A stretch of DNA of 64,000 bases from Amycolatopsis deserti (GCF_014653945.1 NZ_BNAU01000008.1:248001-312000), one strand, 5' to 3'. Positions 42,486 to 51,804 are shown, counted from the stretch's first letter. Notes: a model not told the origin generated them from the letters alone. Made by a program: numbers and translations.

Positions 42486-43286
42486 ATGACCCGCCGCACA
42501 CTCGAGTACGCCGCGGTCCCGGGGTTCCGGCCGCTGCTGCTGGACCTCCACCGCGGGCAGACACCGGGGCCGGCGCCCCTCGTGGTGTTCGTGCACGGCG
42601 GCGGCTGGCGCGTCGGCAGCCGGGAGAGCTTCGGCCCGATGTTCGCGGACTGGTCGCCCAGCCCGTTCGAGCGGCTCGCCGACGCCGGGTTCGCCGTGGC
42701 GAGCGTGGACTACCGGCTCACCGGCGAGGCGCCGTTCCCCGCCCAGCTCGACGACGTGTCCGCCGCCTTCGCCTGGCTACGCGACCACGCCGGCGAACTG
42801 GACCTGGACACCGACCGGATCGTCGTGTGGGGCGAGTCAGCCGGCGGGCACCTCGCCGCGCTGGCCGGGCTGCGAGAGCCGGGCGTGGTCGCGGTCGTCG
42901 ACTGGTACGGCCCCGCCGACCTGACCGCGCTGGAGGCGGACCTGGCCGAGGCCGGACTGGTCGCCCAGCCCGCGCCGGGATCCATCGAGACCCGCGAGGC
43001 ACTGCTGCTCCGCGACGCCTCCCCGGCCGACGCCAGCCCGGTCACGCACGTCCACACCGGAGCACCGCCTTTCCTGCTTCTGCACGGGAAATCCGACCGG
43101 TTCGTCCCGTGCGCCCAGTCGCGGCGGCTGGCCGAGGCGCTCACCGCGGCCGGCTCCGAAGTGGACCTTCGGCTGTTCGACGGCGCCGACCACATGTGGC
43201 TCGGCAATGCCGATCTCGCCGCCACCGCCTTCGACCTCTCACTCGAATTCGCCCGTACTCACTGCTTTGGGGGACACGTTGCCTGA
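42486..43286 (+). CDS. Alpha/beta hydrolase (carboxylesterase/kynurenine-formamidase-like)
   Basis: 266 residues. Oxyanion motif VFVHGGGWRVGS (about 33-44), nucleophile elbow WGESAGGHLAAL (about 117), then LHGKSDRFVP (Asp) and DGADHMWLG (His). This HGGGW type hydrolyses small esters or amides. It overlaps the next monooxygenase gene by 8 bp, suggesting that ester cleavage and hydroxylation act in sequence. ATG 42486 with GAGGTG upstream. Confidence 0.82.
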   Translation: MTRRTLEYAAVPGFRPLLLDLHRGQTPGPAPLVVFVHGGGWRVGSRESFGPMFADWSPSPFERLADAGFAVASVDYRLTGEAPFPAQLDDVSAAFAWLRDHAGELDLDTDRIVVWGESAGGHLAALAGLREPGVVAVVDWYGPADLTALEADLAEAGLVAQPAPGSIETREALLLRDASPADASPVTHVHTGAPPFLLLHGKSDRFVPCAQSRRLAEALTAAGSEVDLRLFDGADHMWLGNADLAATAFDLSLEFARTHCFGGHVA

Positions 43287-44883
43287 TCACTTTCCGGTTC
43301 TCATCGCGGGCGGCGGCCCCAGCGGGCTCGCCGTCGCGATCGAGCTGGGCCGCGCGGACATCCCGTGCCTGCTGGTCGAACCCCGCGAGACCGTCACCGG
43401 CGACCGGCCGCGCGCCAAGACGACCAGCGCCCGCACGATGGAGCTGCTGCGCCGCTGGGGACTGGCCGACCGGGTCCGCGCGGCCGCGCCGCTGCCCGTG
43501 TCGCACGCGCAGGACGTGGTGTTCTGCACCAGCCTCACCGGGCACGAGATCACCCGGTTCCCCAACGCGTTCGCGATGCACGCGGGGCGGCGGGACGAGT
43601 TCGCCGAGTGCGGCCAGCAGATCCCGCAGCCGATCGTGGAGCAGGTGCTGCGCGAGGCGGTCGCGGAACTGCCGTCGGTGCGGACCCGCTTCGGCTGGCG
43701 GCTGGTGTCCGCCGAGGACGGTGCCGCCGGGGTCCGGGCGTCGATCGCCGGGCCGGACGGCGCGGTCCGCGAGGTGACGGCCGACTACCTGATCGGCTGC
43801 GACGGGGCCGGCGGCATCACGCGGGACGTGATCGGCGCGCGGTACTCCGGCGGGAGCGGTGAGCTGCCCAACCTGAACATCACCTTCCGCGCGCCCGCCC
43901 TGACCGACGAGACGGTGTGCGCACGGGCGGTCCACTACTGGGTGCTCGGCGCCGAGCTCGGCGGGATCGTCGGGCGGATGGACACCGACGGCACGTGGTG
44001 GGCGATCGCGCAGGGCGTGGACGTTCGGGACGGCGACGTCGACCCGGCCGCTCTGGTGCGGCGGCTCATCGGGGCGGAGGTCGAGGTCGAGGTGCAGGCG
44101 ACCGATCCCTGGGTGGCGCGGATGCTGCTGGTGGACCGGTATCGCGGGGAGCGCACGTTCCTGGTCGGCGACGCGGCGCACCTGAACCCGCCGTGGGGCG
44201 GGCACGGGTACAACACGTGCGTCGGGGACGCGGTGAACCTGGCGTGGAAGCTGGTCGCGGTGCTGCGCGGCTGGGCCGGACCGGCGCTGCTGGACAGCTA
44301 CGAGCCGGAGCGGCGCCCGGTGGCGCGGCAGACGATCGCGGACGCGGCGGCGCAGGAGAACCACCTGGCGCGGGCGTTCGCGCACCCCGACATCGACGCC
44401 GCGACCCCGGCGGGCGCGGCGCGGCGGGCTCGCGTCGCCGAGGCGCTGTCCGCCAAACGCGGCGAGTTCCACAGCCTCGGCCTGGTGCTCGGCTACCACT
44501 ACGCCGGCTCGCCGATCGTCGTGGACGACGGCTCGCCGGTGCCCGCGCACGAACCGCTGACCTACCACGGCTCGGCGCGCCCGGGAACGCGCCTGCCGCA
44601 CCGGTGGCTGCCGGACGGTTCGTCGCTGTTCGACCACCTCGGACCGGGCTTCACCCTCCTGCGTCTGGATCCGGTGCCGGTGGAGTCCTTTGTGGAGTCG
44701 GCCCGTGCCCGTGGCCTGCCGCTGACGGTGCTGGACCTGCCCGGGCTGCCCGGCAAGGACTCCTACGGCGCCCCGCTGCTACTGATCCGCCCCGACCAGC
44801 ACATAGCCTGGCGCGGCACCACCCCGACCGCCGAGGTCCTCGACATCGCCCGCGGCGCGCACGCCGCTGTGCTCAGCCGCTGA
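43279..44883 (+). CDS. FAD-dependent aromatic hydroxylase (phenol hydroxylase/MhpA-like)
   Basis: 534 residues from TTG 43279, with GGGGGA upstream and an 8-bp overlap with the esterase. FAD motif IAGGGPSGLAVAIELGRA, YLIGCDGAGG, and RTFLVGDAAHLNPPWGGHGY with AVNLAWKL are intact. A C-terminal thioredoxin-like domain (GYHYAGSPIVVDDG to the end) is present, as in phenol hydroxylases. Substrate unknown. Followed by a short duplicated segment and then the MFS importer. Confidence 0.84.
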   Translation: MPDHFPVLIAGGGPSGLAVAIELGRADIPCLLVEPRETVTGDRPRAKTTSARTMELLRRWGLADRVRAAAPLPVSHAQDVVFCTSLTGHEITRFPNAFAMHAGRRDEFAECGQQIPQPIVEQVLREAVAELPSVRTRFGWRLVSAEDGAAGVRASIAGPDGAVREVTADYLIGCDGAGGITRDVIGARYSGGSGELPNLNITFRAPALTDETVCARAVHYWVLGAELGGIVGRMDTDGTWWAIAQGVDVRDGDVDPAALVRRLIGAEVEVEVQATDPWVARMLLVDRYRGERTFLVGDAAHLNPPWGGHGYNTCVGDAVNLAWKLVAVLRGWAGPALLDSYEPERRPVARQTIADAAAQENHLARAFAHPDIDAATPAGAARRARVAEALSAKRGEFHSLGLVLGYHYAGSPIVVDDGSPVPAHEPLTYHGSARPGTRLPHRWLPDGSSLFDHLGPGFTLLRLDPVPVESFVESARARGLPLTVLDLPGLPGKDSYGAPLLLIRPDQHIAWRGTTPTAEVLDIARGAHAAVLSR

Positions 44884-44891
44884 TCTTCCCC

Positions 44892-44947
44892 CGCTCCCCG
44901 TCTCAGTGTGGAGGCACCTTGAGCATCGAACCCACCGCCGCGCGCGC
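44892..44947 (+). repeat. Truncated upstream copy of the MFS leader and start
   Basis: This 56-bp segment is repeated at 45151-45206 with one mismatch. It contains the GTGGAGG ribosome site, the TTG start and the first 11 codons of the downstream MFS gene; beyond them the frame diverges. The 203 bp between copies hold no gene I can support. Confidence 0.85.
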
Positions 44948-45150
44948 AGCCTTCGGGGGCGGCTCTTTTCGTCCGGGTGCGCGCGGGCGAGATGGGCGTT
45001 CCCTGCGAGGCCGCATAGTCACGATCGCCAAGGGATGTGGGCGTTACCGCCGCACCTGCCACCCATGACGCGGCTCCGCTCGCCTGGGCCCGGCCGGCTG
45101 CGCCGCTTGCCAACCGCGCCACGTGCTTGCTCCCTCCATCCCCTCCTGTC

Positions 45151-45206
45151 CGCTCCCCGTCTCAGTGTGGAGGCACCTTGAGCATCGAACCCACGGCCGC
45201 GCGCGC
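45151..45206 (+). repeat. Functional copy of the duplicated MFS leader
   Basis: Second copy of the 56-bp repeat, 259 bp after the first. Here the TTG at 45178 opens the full MFS reading frame. Confidence 0.85.
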
Positions 45207-46566
45207 CACCGACGCCGCGGCCCTCCTCGCCCGCGTCGAGCGGATTCCGCTGACCCGCTACCACCTCCGGGTGGCCTCGATACTGGGCGTCGGCACGTTC
45301 TTCGACTCCTTCGACGCCCTCATCCTGTCCGTCGCGCTCACCGCGGTCCTCACCACGCTCGGCGCGCCGCTCTCGGTCGCCGGGACGCTCATCGCCGTCG
45401 GGTACGTCGGCCAGATCGCCGGCGCCATCCTCTTCGGCGTCATCAGCGAACGCTACGGCCGCAAGACCGCCTTCGTCGCCGCCTCCGCCCTGTTCGGCCT
45501 CCTCGCGCTGGCCTCGGCCATCGCCTGGAACGTCGAAAGCCTGATGGCCTTCCGCCTCATCCAGGGCATCGGCCTGGGCGCCGAAGTGCCCGTCGCCGCG
45601 ACGATCTTCAACGAGTTCGTCCGCGCCCGCGCCCGCGGCCGGATCGTGCTCGTCTACGAAAGCCTCTTCGTGTGGGGCATCCTCGGCGCCACGCTCGTCG
45701 GCGCGCTGTTCCTGTCCGTGTTCCCGCCCGAGGACGCCTGGCGCTGGCTGTTCGTGATCTCCGGCGTCCCGGTGCTCACCGCGGTGTGGGCGCACTTCCG
45801 CCTGCCCGAGTCGCCGCGCCACCTCATCCACCGCGGCGACCTGGCAGCCGCCACCGAGATCGTCGAGGCGATGGAGGCCAGCGCCCGCCGCGGCGGCCGC
45901 ATCCTGGAAGAACCGCACAAACCCGCCGACGTGCGGCCCGAGCCGCCCACCCGCTTCGGTGAGCTGTTCTCCCGCGACTACCGCGGCCGCACGCTCACCC
46001 TGTGGTGCATCTGGTTCACCACGTTCCTGCCGCTGGGCGGGTTCACGTCCTGGATGCCGACGCTGCTGGTCCGCGTCGGCCACCTCACCCCGGCCGTCGC
46101 GTCCCTGCTCACCGGCGGCATCGTGGTCGGCAACCTCATCGCCCTCTACGTCAGCGCGTCCTCTTTGGACAAGCTGGGCCGCCGGTTCTGGTTCGCCGCC
46201 GGGTACGGGCTGGCCCTGGCCGGCAGCGTCGGCGGCGTGCTGCTCGGCTCGACCGGCTGGGTGGCGCTGTTCGTGTGCGGCGCGCTGGTGCTGTTCGGCG
46301 TGAACATCAACGCGCCACTGGCCTACCTCTACACCGCCGAGCTCTACCCGACGCGGATGCGCGCCTGGGCCACGATGGTCGGCAGCACGATGCGCAACCT
46401 CGCGTCGGTCATCGCGCCGATCACCATCGGCCTGCTGCTCGGCGCCGCCACCGGAGTCGTGTGGAGCTTCGCGCTGACCGCCGCCGTGCTGTTGATCGGG
46501 CTGCTGGTCGTGCTCCGCTTCGGCATCGAGACCAAGCAGCGGCGGCTGGAGGAGCTGGCGCGATGA
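45178..46566 (+). CDS. MFS transporter, sugar/aromatic acid porter type
   Basis: 462 residues from TTG 45178, four bases after GTGGAGG. Twelve segments; FFDSFDALILSVAL after segment 1 is the D-x-x-D signature of the aromatic acid:H+ symporter branch, and SERYGRKTAFVAAS and PESPRHLIHRGD are MFS/sugar-porter motifs. Probably imports the substrate of the upstream esterase and hydroxylase. Ends five bases before the convergent MarR gene. Confidence 0.82.
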   Translation: MSIEPTAARATDAAALLARVERIPLTRYHLRVASILGVGTFFDSFDALILSVALTAVLTTLGAPLSVAGTLIAVGYVGQIAGAILFGVISERYGRKTAFVAASALFGLLALASAIAWNVESLMAFRLIQGIGLGAEVPVAATIFNEFVRARARGRIVLVYESLFVWGILGATLVGALFLSVFPPEDAWRWLFVISGVPVLTAVWAHFRLPESPRHLIHRGDLAAATEIVEAMEASARRGGRILEEPHKPADVRPEPPTRFGELFSRDYRGRTLTLWCIWFTTFLPLGGFTSWMPTLLVRVGHLTPAVASLLTGGIVVGNLIALYVSASSLDKLGRRFWFAAGYGLALAGSVGGVLLGSTGWVALFVCGALVLFGVNINAPLAYLYTAELYPTRMRAWATMVGSTMRNLASVIAPITIGLLLGAATGVVWSFALTAAVLLIGLLVVLRFGIETKQRRLEELAR

Positions 46567-46571
46567 CCCGG

Positions 46572-47003
46572 TCAGGAGGGCGGGCGGTCCCAGTCGGCGT
46601 GCAGCGCCGCGCGCAGGGCCCGCACCGGTTCACGCCCGATCCGGCGCGCCAGCGCCGCCTCGGCCCGGCGCAGGATGCCGACCGCGGTCCGGTGCGTCCG
46701 CTCGCCCTCCGCGGTGCGCCGCACCAGGCGCTGCCGTCCGGACGAGGGGTCCGGCACCTGTTCCAGCAGCCCGAGCCGGGTCAGCGCCTGGACGGCCTGG
46801 TGCGCCGTCTGCCGGGTCACGCCCATGCGGCGGGCCAGTTCGGACACCGTCGTGCCGCCCGCGTCGAGCACCGCGAACAGCCCGACCTGGGTGCCCGACA
46901 CCGGCGCCGCGCCCGCCCGGGCCAGCCCGGCGATCAGGGCCTCGTCGAACCACCGCCGTGCCTCGCCGAGCGACTGGGCGAGTGTGGGTTCTTGTTGCAC
47001 CAC
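46572..47003 (-). CDS. MarR-family regulator of the quercetinase gene
   Basis: 143 residues. Winged helix TTVSELARRMGVTRQTAHQAVQAL with wing DPSSGRQRLVRRTAEG. Divergent from the quercetinase gene, 50 bp apart, with a perfect 15-bp palindrome between them. By analogy with flavonoid-responsive MarR proteins it probably represses the dioxygenase until a flavonol binds. Confidence 0.83.
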   Translation of the reverse strand: MVQQEPTLAQSLGEARRWFDEALIAGLARAGAAPVSGTQVGLFAVLDAGGTTVSELARRMGVTRQTAHQAVQALTRLGLLEQVPDPSSGRQRLVRRTAEGERTHRTAVGILRRAEAALARRIGREPVRALRAALHADWDRPPS

Positions 47004-47015
47004 AACAGGATATAT

Positions 47016-47030
47016 GTCAGGCTGCCTGAC
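47016..47030. promoter_or_regulatory. MarR operator upstream of quercetinase
   Basis: GTCAGGC-T-GCCTGAC is a perfect palindrome with 7-bp arms, midway between the divergent MarR and quercetinase starts. A TATATG stretch lies just left of it, a possible -10 for the MarR gene. Confidence 0.75.
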
Positions 47031-47053
47031 GAAAGCACCGACCGGGAGACATC

Positions 47054-47614
47054 ATGACGGCAGAGTTCGCCACCCCCTACCGCCGCGCGTCGCGCATCCC
47101 CGCCGAGCCGGGCAAGCCGTACTTCATCGAAAAGGGCGAGGGCGACCGCGCCCACCTCTTCGGCGACCTGTTCACCATCTACGCGGGCGGCGAGCAGACC
47201 GAGGGCACGTTCAACTTCTTCACCTGCGAGGGCCCGAAGGGCGACATCATCCCGGCCCACCTGCACCCCGACACCTACGAGGTGTTCTACGTGACGGCCG
47301 GCGCGGTGCGGCTGTTCGTCGAAGACACCGAGGGCAACCAGCAGGAGAAGCTGCTCACCCCCGGCGACTTCGGGTTCGTGCCGAAGAACTGCCCGCACGC
47401 CTACCAGATGGAACGGCACCACAGCATGGTCGTCGGCGTGGCCGCCGGTCCGGGCGGGACGTTCGAGCGGTTCTTCGAAAACCTCGGCGTCCCGGCCGAG
47501 GAACTGGGGCTGCCGAAGGTGCCCGCGGTGCCGGAGCCGCACAAGTTCGGCACCGTGCCGCAGCGCTACGACGTGAAGTTCCTCCCGGAGCACCGCTGGC
47601 ACACCACGCCCTGA
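47054..47614 (+). CDS. Quercetin 2,3-dioxygenase (monocupin quercetinase)
   Basis: 186 residues, one cupin domain. The metal ligands are clear: His69 and His71 in PAHLHPDTYEVFYV with Glu76, and His115 in KNCPHAYQ. Length and ligand spacing match the Streptomyces monocupin quercetinases, which cleave the flavonol C ring, releasing CO and a depside. ATG 47054 with GGGAG upstream. Stand-alone under a divergent MarR regulator. The depside product would need an esterase; candidates exist elsewhere in the window but are not linked. Confidence 0.85.
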   Translation: MTAEFATPYRRASRIPAEPGKPYFIEKGEGDRAHLFGDLFTIYAGGEQTEGTFNFFTCEGPKGDIIPAHLHPDTYEVFYVTAGAVRLFVEDTEGNQQEKLLTPGDFGFVPKNCPHAYQMERHHSMVVGVAAGPGGTFERFFENLGVPAEELGLPKVPAVPEPHKFGTVPQRYDVKFLPEHRWHTTP

Positions 47615-47680
47615 CGGCGCCTGTACCGTGGGCCCATCCCGCGCCCGCTGCGGGTGGTCGTCCGGTCCACGAGGTGATGC

Positions 47681-49489
47681 ATGACCCTGCCCGTCGCCGC
47701 CGTCGTCGGCCTGCTCGAAGCAGCCGAGCAGGACACCGACGTCGCTGAGCTGCTGGCCGGCCTCGACCACGCCGACGCCGAGCGGATCGCCTCCGGGATC
47801 CGGCGCCTGCGGGCCACTTCGGACCGCCTGCGGCGCCGTGGGCAGGAACTCGCCGCCCTGTTCTCCTCCGCGCGGGAGCTGGCCGAGCTGCGGGACGTCG
47901 ACGAGCTGCTGGCCCGGCTGGTGGAGCGGGCCCACGACCTGGTCGGCACCGACGTCACCTACCTGTCGGAGTTCGACGTCGGCAGCCGGGAGCTGCGGGT
48001 GCGCACGACGCTGGGCACGGTCGCGCCGTCGTTCCCGGGCCTGCGCGTGCCGCCGGGGATGGGCCTGGCCAGCCAGGTGGTCGAAAGCCGCCGCCCGTGC
48101 TGGACCGCCCGCTACGACGCGATGACCCAGGCGCCGCACGACGACCGGATCGACGAGACCGTCGCCGCGGAGGGGCTCGTCTCACTGCTCGGGGTGCCGC
48201 TGCTGGCCGGGGACGAGGTCATCGGGGTGCTGTTCGCCGCCAACCGCGTCGAGCACGCGTTCTCCCCGGAGGAGATTTCGCTGCTGTCGGCGTTCGCCGA
48301 CCACGCCGCCGTCGTGCTGCAGACCGCCCGGCTGCTGGCCCGCGCCAACACCGCGGCCGACGAGACCCGCCGCGCCTACGGTGAGCTGGCCCGGCACGTG
48401 GAGGCGATGGAACGCGCCAGCGAGGTGCACGGCGACCTCACCACGCTCGTCCTCCAGGGCGGCGACGCCACCGAGGTGGCCGGGGCCCTCGGCCGGGCCC
48501 TGCGCTGCCGCGTCGCGCTGCTGGACACCGATCACCTCGACGGCGGCGTGCGGGAGGCCGTCGAGCAGAGCCGCCGCAGCGGACGTTGTGTGCCGGCGGG
48601 CGAAGGCGCCTTCGTGGTCGCCGTCGTGGCGGGGCCGACGCTGCTCGGCGCGCTGCTGCTGGAACAGGGCGCCGTCGAGTTCGGACCGGTGGAGTTCCGC
48701 ACCGCCGAGCGCGCCGCCCAGATCACGGCGCTGCTCAGCCTCAAACAGGACGCCCTGATCGAGGCCGAGCAGCGCGTGCGCGGGGATCTGCTCGCCGACT
48801 TGCTCTCCGCCGACGCCGACCGGCGCGCGGGTGCCGCCACCCGCGCCCGGGCCCGCGGCATCCGGCTGGACGGCCCGCGTTCGGTCGTGGTCGTCGCGGT
48901 CCCCGCCGATCTGCGCCACCAGGCGGCCCGCGCGCTGCGCCGGACCGGGGACCTGGTCGGTGAGCACGCGGACCACATCGTCGTCCTGACCCCGGCGGAG
49001 GACCCCGCCGCCGCGGCCCGGGCCGTGCACACCGCCGTCGCGCGCTCACTGGCCGCCCCGGTCCTGGCCGTCGGCGCCGCGGCCGAGGACGACCTGCGGG
49101 AACCCGTCGAGCAGGCCACCGCGTGCGTGCGCATCCTGCCCGCGCTGGGCGTGTCCGACGCGGCGGCCACCACCGACGAGTACCTGCCCTACACGGCGCT
49201 GTTCGGGCCGGGCGAGGCCCGCGTGTCCGCGTTCGTGCGCCGGGTCCTCGGGCCGGTCCTGGACTGGGACGCCGAGCACGCCGGCACCCTGCTGCCCACG
49301 CTCGCCTCCTATCTGGACAACCGCATGAGCCCGGTCGCCACCGCCCGAGCCCTGCACGTGCACAAGAACACCGTGCTGCAGCGGCTGGACCGCGCCGCCG
49401 AGCTGCTCGGGGAGGGCTGGCAGGACCCGGACCGGCTGTTCCGGCTGACCGTCGCGGTCCGGCTGACCCGCCTGGCCGAACGTCCATAA
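47681..49489 (+). CDS. GAF-domain PucR/CdaR-type transcriptional regulator
   Basis: 602 residues. A GAF domain (about 65-215: LARLVERAHDLVGTDVTYLS to LSAFADHAAVVLQTARLL), a central region with coiled-coil, then the PucR C-terminal HTH (TLASYLDNRMSPVATARALHVHKNTVLQRLDR, about 550-580). These proteins activate catabolic operons after ligand binding. It sits 100 bp upstream of the HMG-CoA reductase/lyase operon on the same strand, so it is the obvious regulator of it. ATG with GAGGTG upstream. Confidence 0.85.
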   Translation: MTLPVAAVVGLLEAAEQDTDVAELLAGLDHADAERIASGIRRLRATSDRLRRRGQELAALFSSARELAELRDVDELLARLVERAHDLVGTDVTYLSEFDVGSRELRVRTTLGTVAPSFPGLRVPPGMGLASQVVESRRPCWTARYDAMTQAPHDDRIDETVAAEGLVSLLGVPLLAGDEVIGVLFAANRVEHAFSPEEISLLSAFADHAAVVLQTARLLARANTAADETRRAYGELARHVEAMERASEVHGDLTTLVLQGGDATEVAGALGRALRCRVALLDTDHLDGGVREAVEQSRRSGRCVPAGEGAFVVAVVAGPTLLGALLLEQGAVEFGPVEFRTAERAAQITALLSLKQDALIEAEQRVRGDLLADLLSADADRRAGAATRARARGIRLDGPRSVVVVAVPADLRHQAARALRRTGDLVGEHADHIVVLTPAEDPAAAARAVHTAVARSLAAPVLAVGAAAEDDLREPVEQATACVRILPALGVSDAAATTDEYLPYTALFGPGEARVSAFVRRVLGPVLDWDAEHAGTLLPTLASYLDNRMSPVATARALHVHKNTVLQRLDRAAELLGEGWQDPDRLFRLTVAVRLTRLAERP

Positions 49490-49588
49490 CCGCGGCCCCT
49501 CGGATAGACGATCGGTCCATTCCGGCGACGAAGTGCGCGAGCTAGCGTCCTGGTCGTCACGCAGCCACACGGAAGTGGAAGGGGCGCT

Positions 49589-50863
49589 ATGGCGCGCACC
49601 AGTCGTATCCAGGGACTCCGGGATCTGCCCGTCGAGGCCCGGCGCAAGGCCGTCGCCGAGGCGGCCGGGCTCGACCCGGCGCTGGTCGCGGCGTTCGATC
49701 CGGCCCACGGGCTCGACACCGGCGCGGCCGACCACATGATCGAGAACGTGGTCGGCATCCTCGGCGTGCCGCTGGGGGTGGCCACCAACTTCGTGGTCAA
49801 CGGCGCCGAGGTGCTGGTCCCGATGGCGACCGAGGAGGCCTCGGTGGTCGCCGCCGCCAGCAACCCCGCCAAGATCGCCCGCGTCCGCGGCGGGTTCCGC
49901 ACGTCCTCGACCGCGCCGATCATGCAGGCGCAGGTGCAGATCGTCGGCGTGCGCGACCCGGAGGCGGGCCGCGTCCGCCTGCTGGAGGCCCGCGACGAGC
50001 TGATCGAGCTGGCCAACGCGCAGGACGAGAAGCTCGTCGAGTTCGGCGGCGGCGTCCGGGACATCTCGGTGCGGCTGGTGCCGTCCCGCGCGGGGACCTA
50101 CGTCGTCGCGCACCTGCAGGTCGACGTGCGCGACGCCATGGGCGCCAACGCGGTGAACACCATGGCCGAGGCGGTCGCCGCGCGCGCCGGGGAGATCGCC
50201 GGCGGCCGCGCGCTGCTGCGGATCCTGACCAACAAGGCCGATCTGCGGCTGTCCCGGGCCCGCGCGGTGTTCGACGCCGGATCCCTGGGCGGCCCGGCAG
50301 TCGTGGACGACATCGTGCACGCCGCCGCGTTCGCGGAGGCCGATCCCTACCGCGCCGCGACCCACAACAAGGGGATCATGAACGGCATCAGCGCGGTCGT
50401 GCTCGCCACCGGCAACGACACCCGCGCGGTCGAGGCCGGCGCCCACTCGCACGCCGTCTCCGCGCAAGGCCGGTACACGTCCTTGTCCCGCTTCGAAAAG
50501 GACGCCGACGGCAACGTGGTCGGCACGCTGGAACTGCCGATGCCGGTCGGGCTCGTCGGCGGTGCCACGCGCGTCCACCCCGTGGCGCAGGCCGCGGTCG
50601 CCCTGCTCGGCGTGCGGACCGCGACCGAGCTGGCGGAGATCATCACCGCGGTCGGGCTCGCGCAGAACTTCGCCGCCGTGCGGGCGCTGGCGACCGAGGG
50701 CATCCAGCGCGGGCACATGTCGCTGCACGCCCGCAACATCGCCACGACCGTGGGCGCGACCGCCGCAGAGGTCCCGGCGGTCGTCGCGCGGCTGGTCGCC
50801 GACCGGAAGGTCCGCGCCGACCACGCCGAGAAGGTCCTCGCCGAGCTGCGGGCGCGGGGCTGA
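49589..50863 (+). CDS. mvaA: Degradative (class II) HMG-CoA reductase
   Basis: 424 residues, the usual class II length. Residues matching the Pseudomonas mevalonii active site are present: Glu83 in ATEEASVV, Lys261 in THNKGIMNG, Asp277 in TGNDTRAVEAG, and the GHMSLHARN His segment (376-380). ENVVG and DAMGAN lie at about 52 and 182. Class II enzymes oxidise mevalonate to HMG-CoA in catabolism, using NAD, though some act biosynthetically. The next gene is HMG-CoA lyase and no other mevalonate-pathway gene is nearby, which supports the degradative direction. Confidence 0.9.
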   Translation: MARTSRIQGLRDLPVEARRKAVAEAAGLDPALVAAFDPAHGLDTGAADHMIENVVGILGVPLGVATNFVVNGAEVLVPMATEEASVVAAASNPAKIARVRGGFRTSSTAPIMQAQVQIVGVRDPEAGRVRLLEARDELIELANAQDEKLVEFGGGVRDISVRLVPSRAGTYVVAHLQVDVRDAMGANAVNTMAEAVAARAGEIAGGRALLRILTNKADLRLSRARAVFDAGSLGGPAVVDDIVHAAAFAEADPYRAATHNKGIMNGISAVVLATGNDTRAVEAGAHSHAVSAQGRYTSLSRFEKDADGNVVGTLELPMPVGLVGGATRVHPVAQAAVALLGVRTATELAEIITAVGLAQNFAAVRALATEGIQRGHMSLHARNIATTVGATAAEVPAVVARLVADRKVRADHAEKVLAELRARG

Positions 50864-50864
50864 C

Positions 50865-51785
50865 GTGACCGCCGATCAGCTGCCCGGTCTGCCGTCCGCG
50901 GTGACGATCTGCGAGGTCGGCCCGCGCGACGGGCTGCAGAACGAATCCGCGCTCGTGCCGGCCGCGGTGAAGGTCGAGCTGGTGGAGCGGCTCGCCGACG
51001 CCGGGCACACCGTGATCGAGACGACCAGCCTGGTCCACCCGGACCGGGTGCCGCAGCTGGCCGACGCCGAGGAGGTCCTGCGCCGCCTCGACCGCCGTCC
51101 CGGCGTGCGCTACCCGGTGCTGGTGCCCAACCAGCGCGGCCTGGCGCGGGCACTGGACCTCGGCGTCACCGACATCGCCGTGTTCGCCTCGGCCACCGAG
51201 AGCTTCGCCAGGGCCAACCTCGGCCGGTCCGTCGGCGAGTCGCTGGAGATGTTCGCGCCCGTGGTGGCCCGGGCCCGCGAAGCCGGGCTCGGCGTGCGCG
51301 GCTACCTGTCGATGTGCTGGGGCGACCCGGAGGAGGGCGTGGTCCCGCTGTCGCGGGTGATCGCGGTCGCCACCCGGCTGTTCGGACTCGGCTGCACCGA
51401 ACTGAGCCTCGGCGACACGATCGGCGTCGCCACCCCCGGCCGCGTCGTCGCGCTGCTCGATGGGCTCGTCGCCGCGGGCGTCCCGATCGGACGGATCGCG
51501 GTGCACTTCCACGACACCTACGGTCAGGCCCTGGCGAACACCCTCGCCGCCCTGCAGCGCGGTGTCACCACTGTCGACGCCTCCGCGGGCGGGCTGGGCG
51601 GCTGCCCGTTCGCCAACAGCGCCACCGGCAACCTCGCCACCGAAGACCTGCTGTGGCAGCTCGACGGGCTCGGCATCCACACCGGTGTCGACCTGACCAA
51701 ACTCGCCGAGACCAGCGTGTGGCTGGCCGGGCACCTGGGACGGCCCAGCCCGTCCCGCGCCCTGCGCGCGCTCACCGGCGCCTGA
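50865..51785 (+). CDS. mvaB: Hydroxymethylglutaryl-CoA lyase
   Basis: 306 residues from GTG 50865, one base after the mvaA stop. GPRDGLQNE (about 19-27) holds the catalytic Arg-Asp, HFHDTYGQALAN the metal-binding His pair, and GGLGGCPFA the active-site Cys; SLGDTIG precedes it. Cleaves HMG-CoA to acetyl-CoA and acetoacetate. The gene order matches the mvaAB operon of P. mevalonii. Leucine catabolism is another use of this lyase, but no leucine-pathway gene is present. Confidence 0.9.
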   Translation: MTADQLPGLPSAVTICEVGPRDGLQNESALVPAAVKVELVERLADAGHTVIETTSLVHPDRVPQLADAEEVLRRLDRRPGVRYPVLVPNQRGLARALDLGVTDIAVFASATESFARANLGRSVGESLEMFAPVVARAREAGLGVRGYLSMCWGDPEEGVVPLSRVIAVATRLFGLGCTELSLGDTIGVATPGRVVALLDGLVAAGVPIGRIAVHFHDTYGQALANTLAALQRGVTTVDASAGGLGGCPFANSATGNLATEDLLWQLDGLGIHTGVDLTKLAETSVWLAGHLGRPSPSRALRALTGA

Positions 51786-51804
51786 CCCCCAACGGAGGAA
51801 AACC

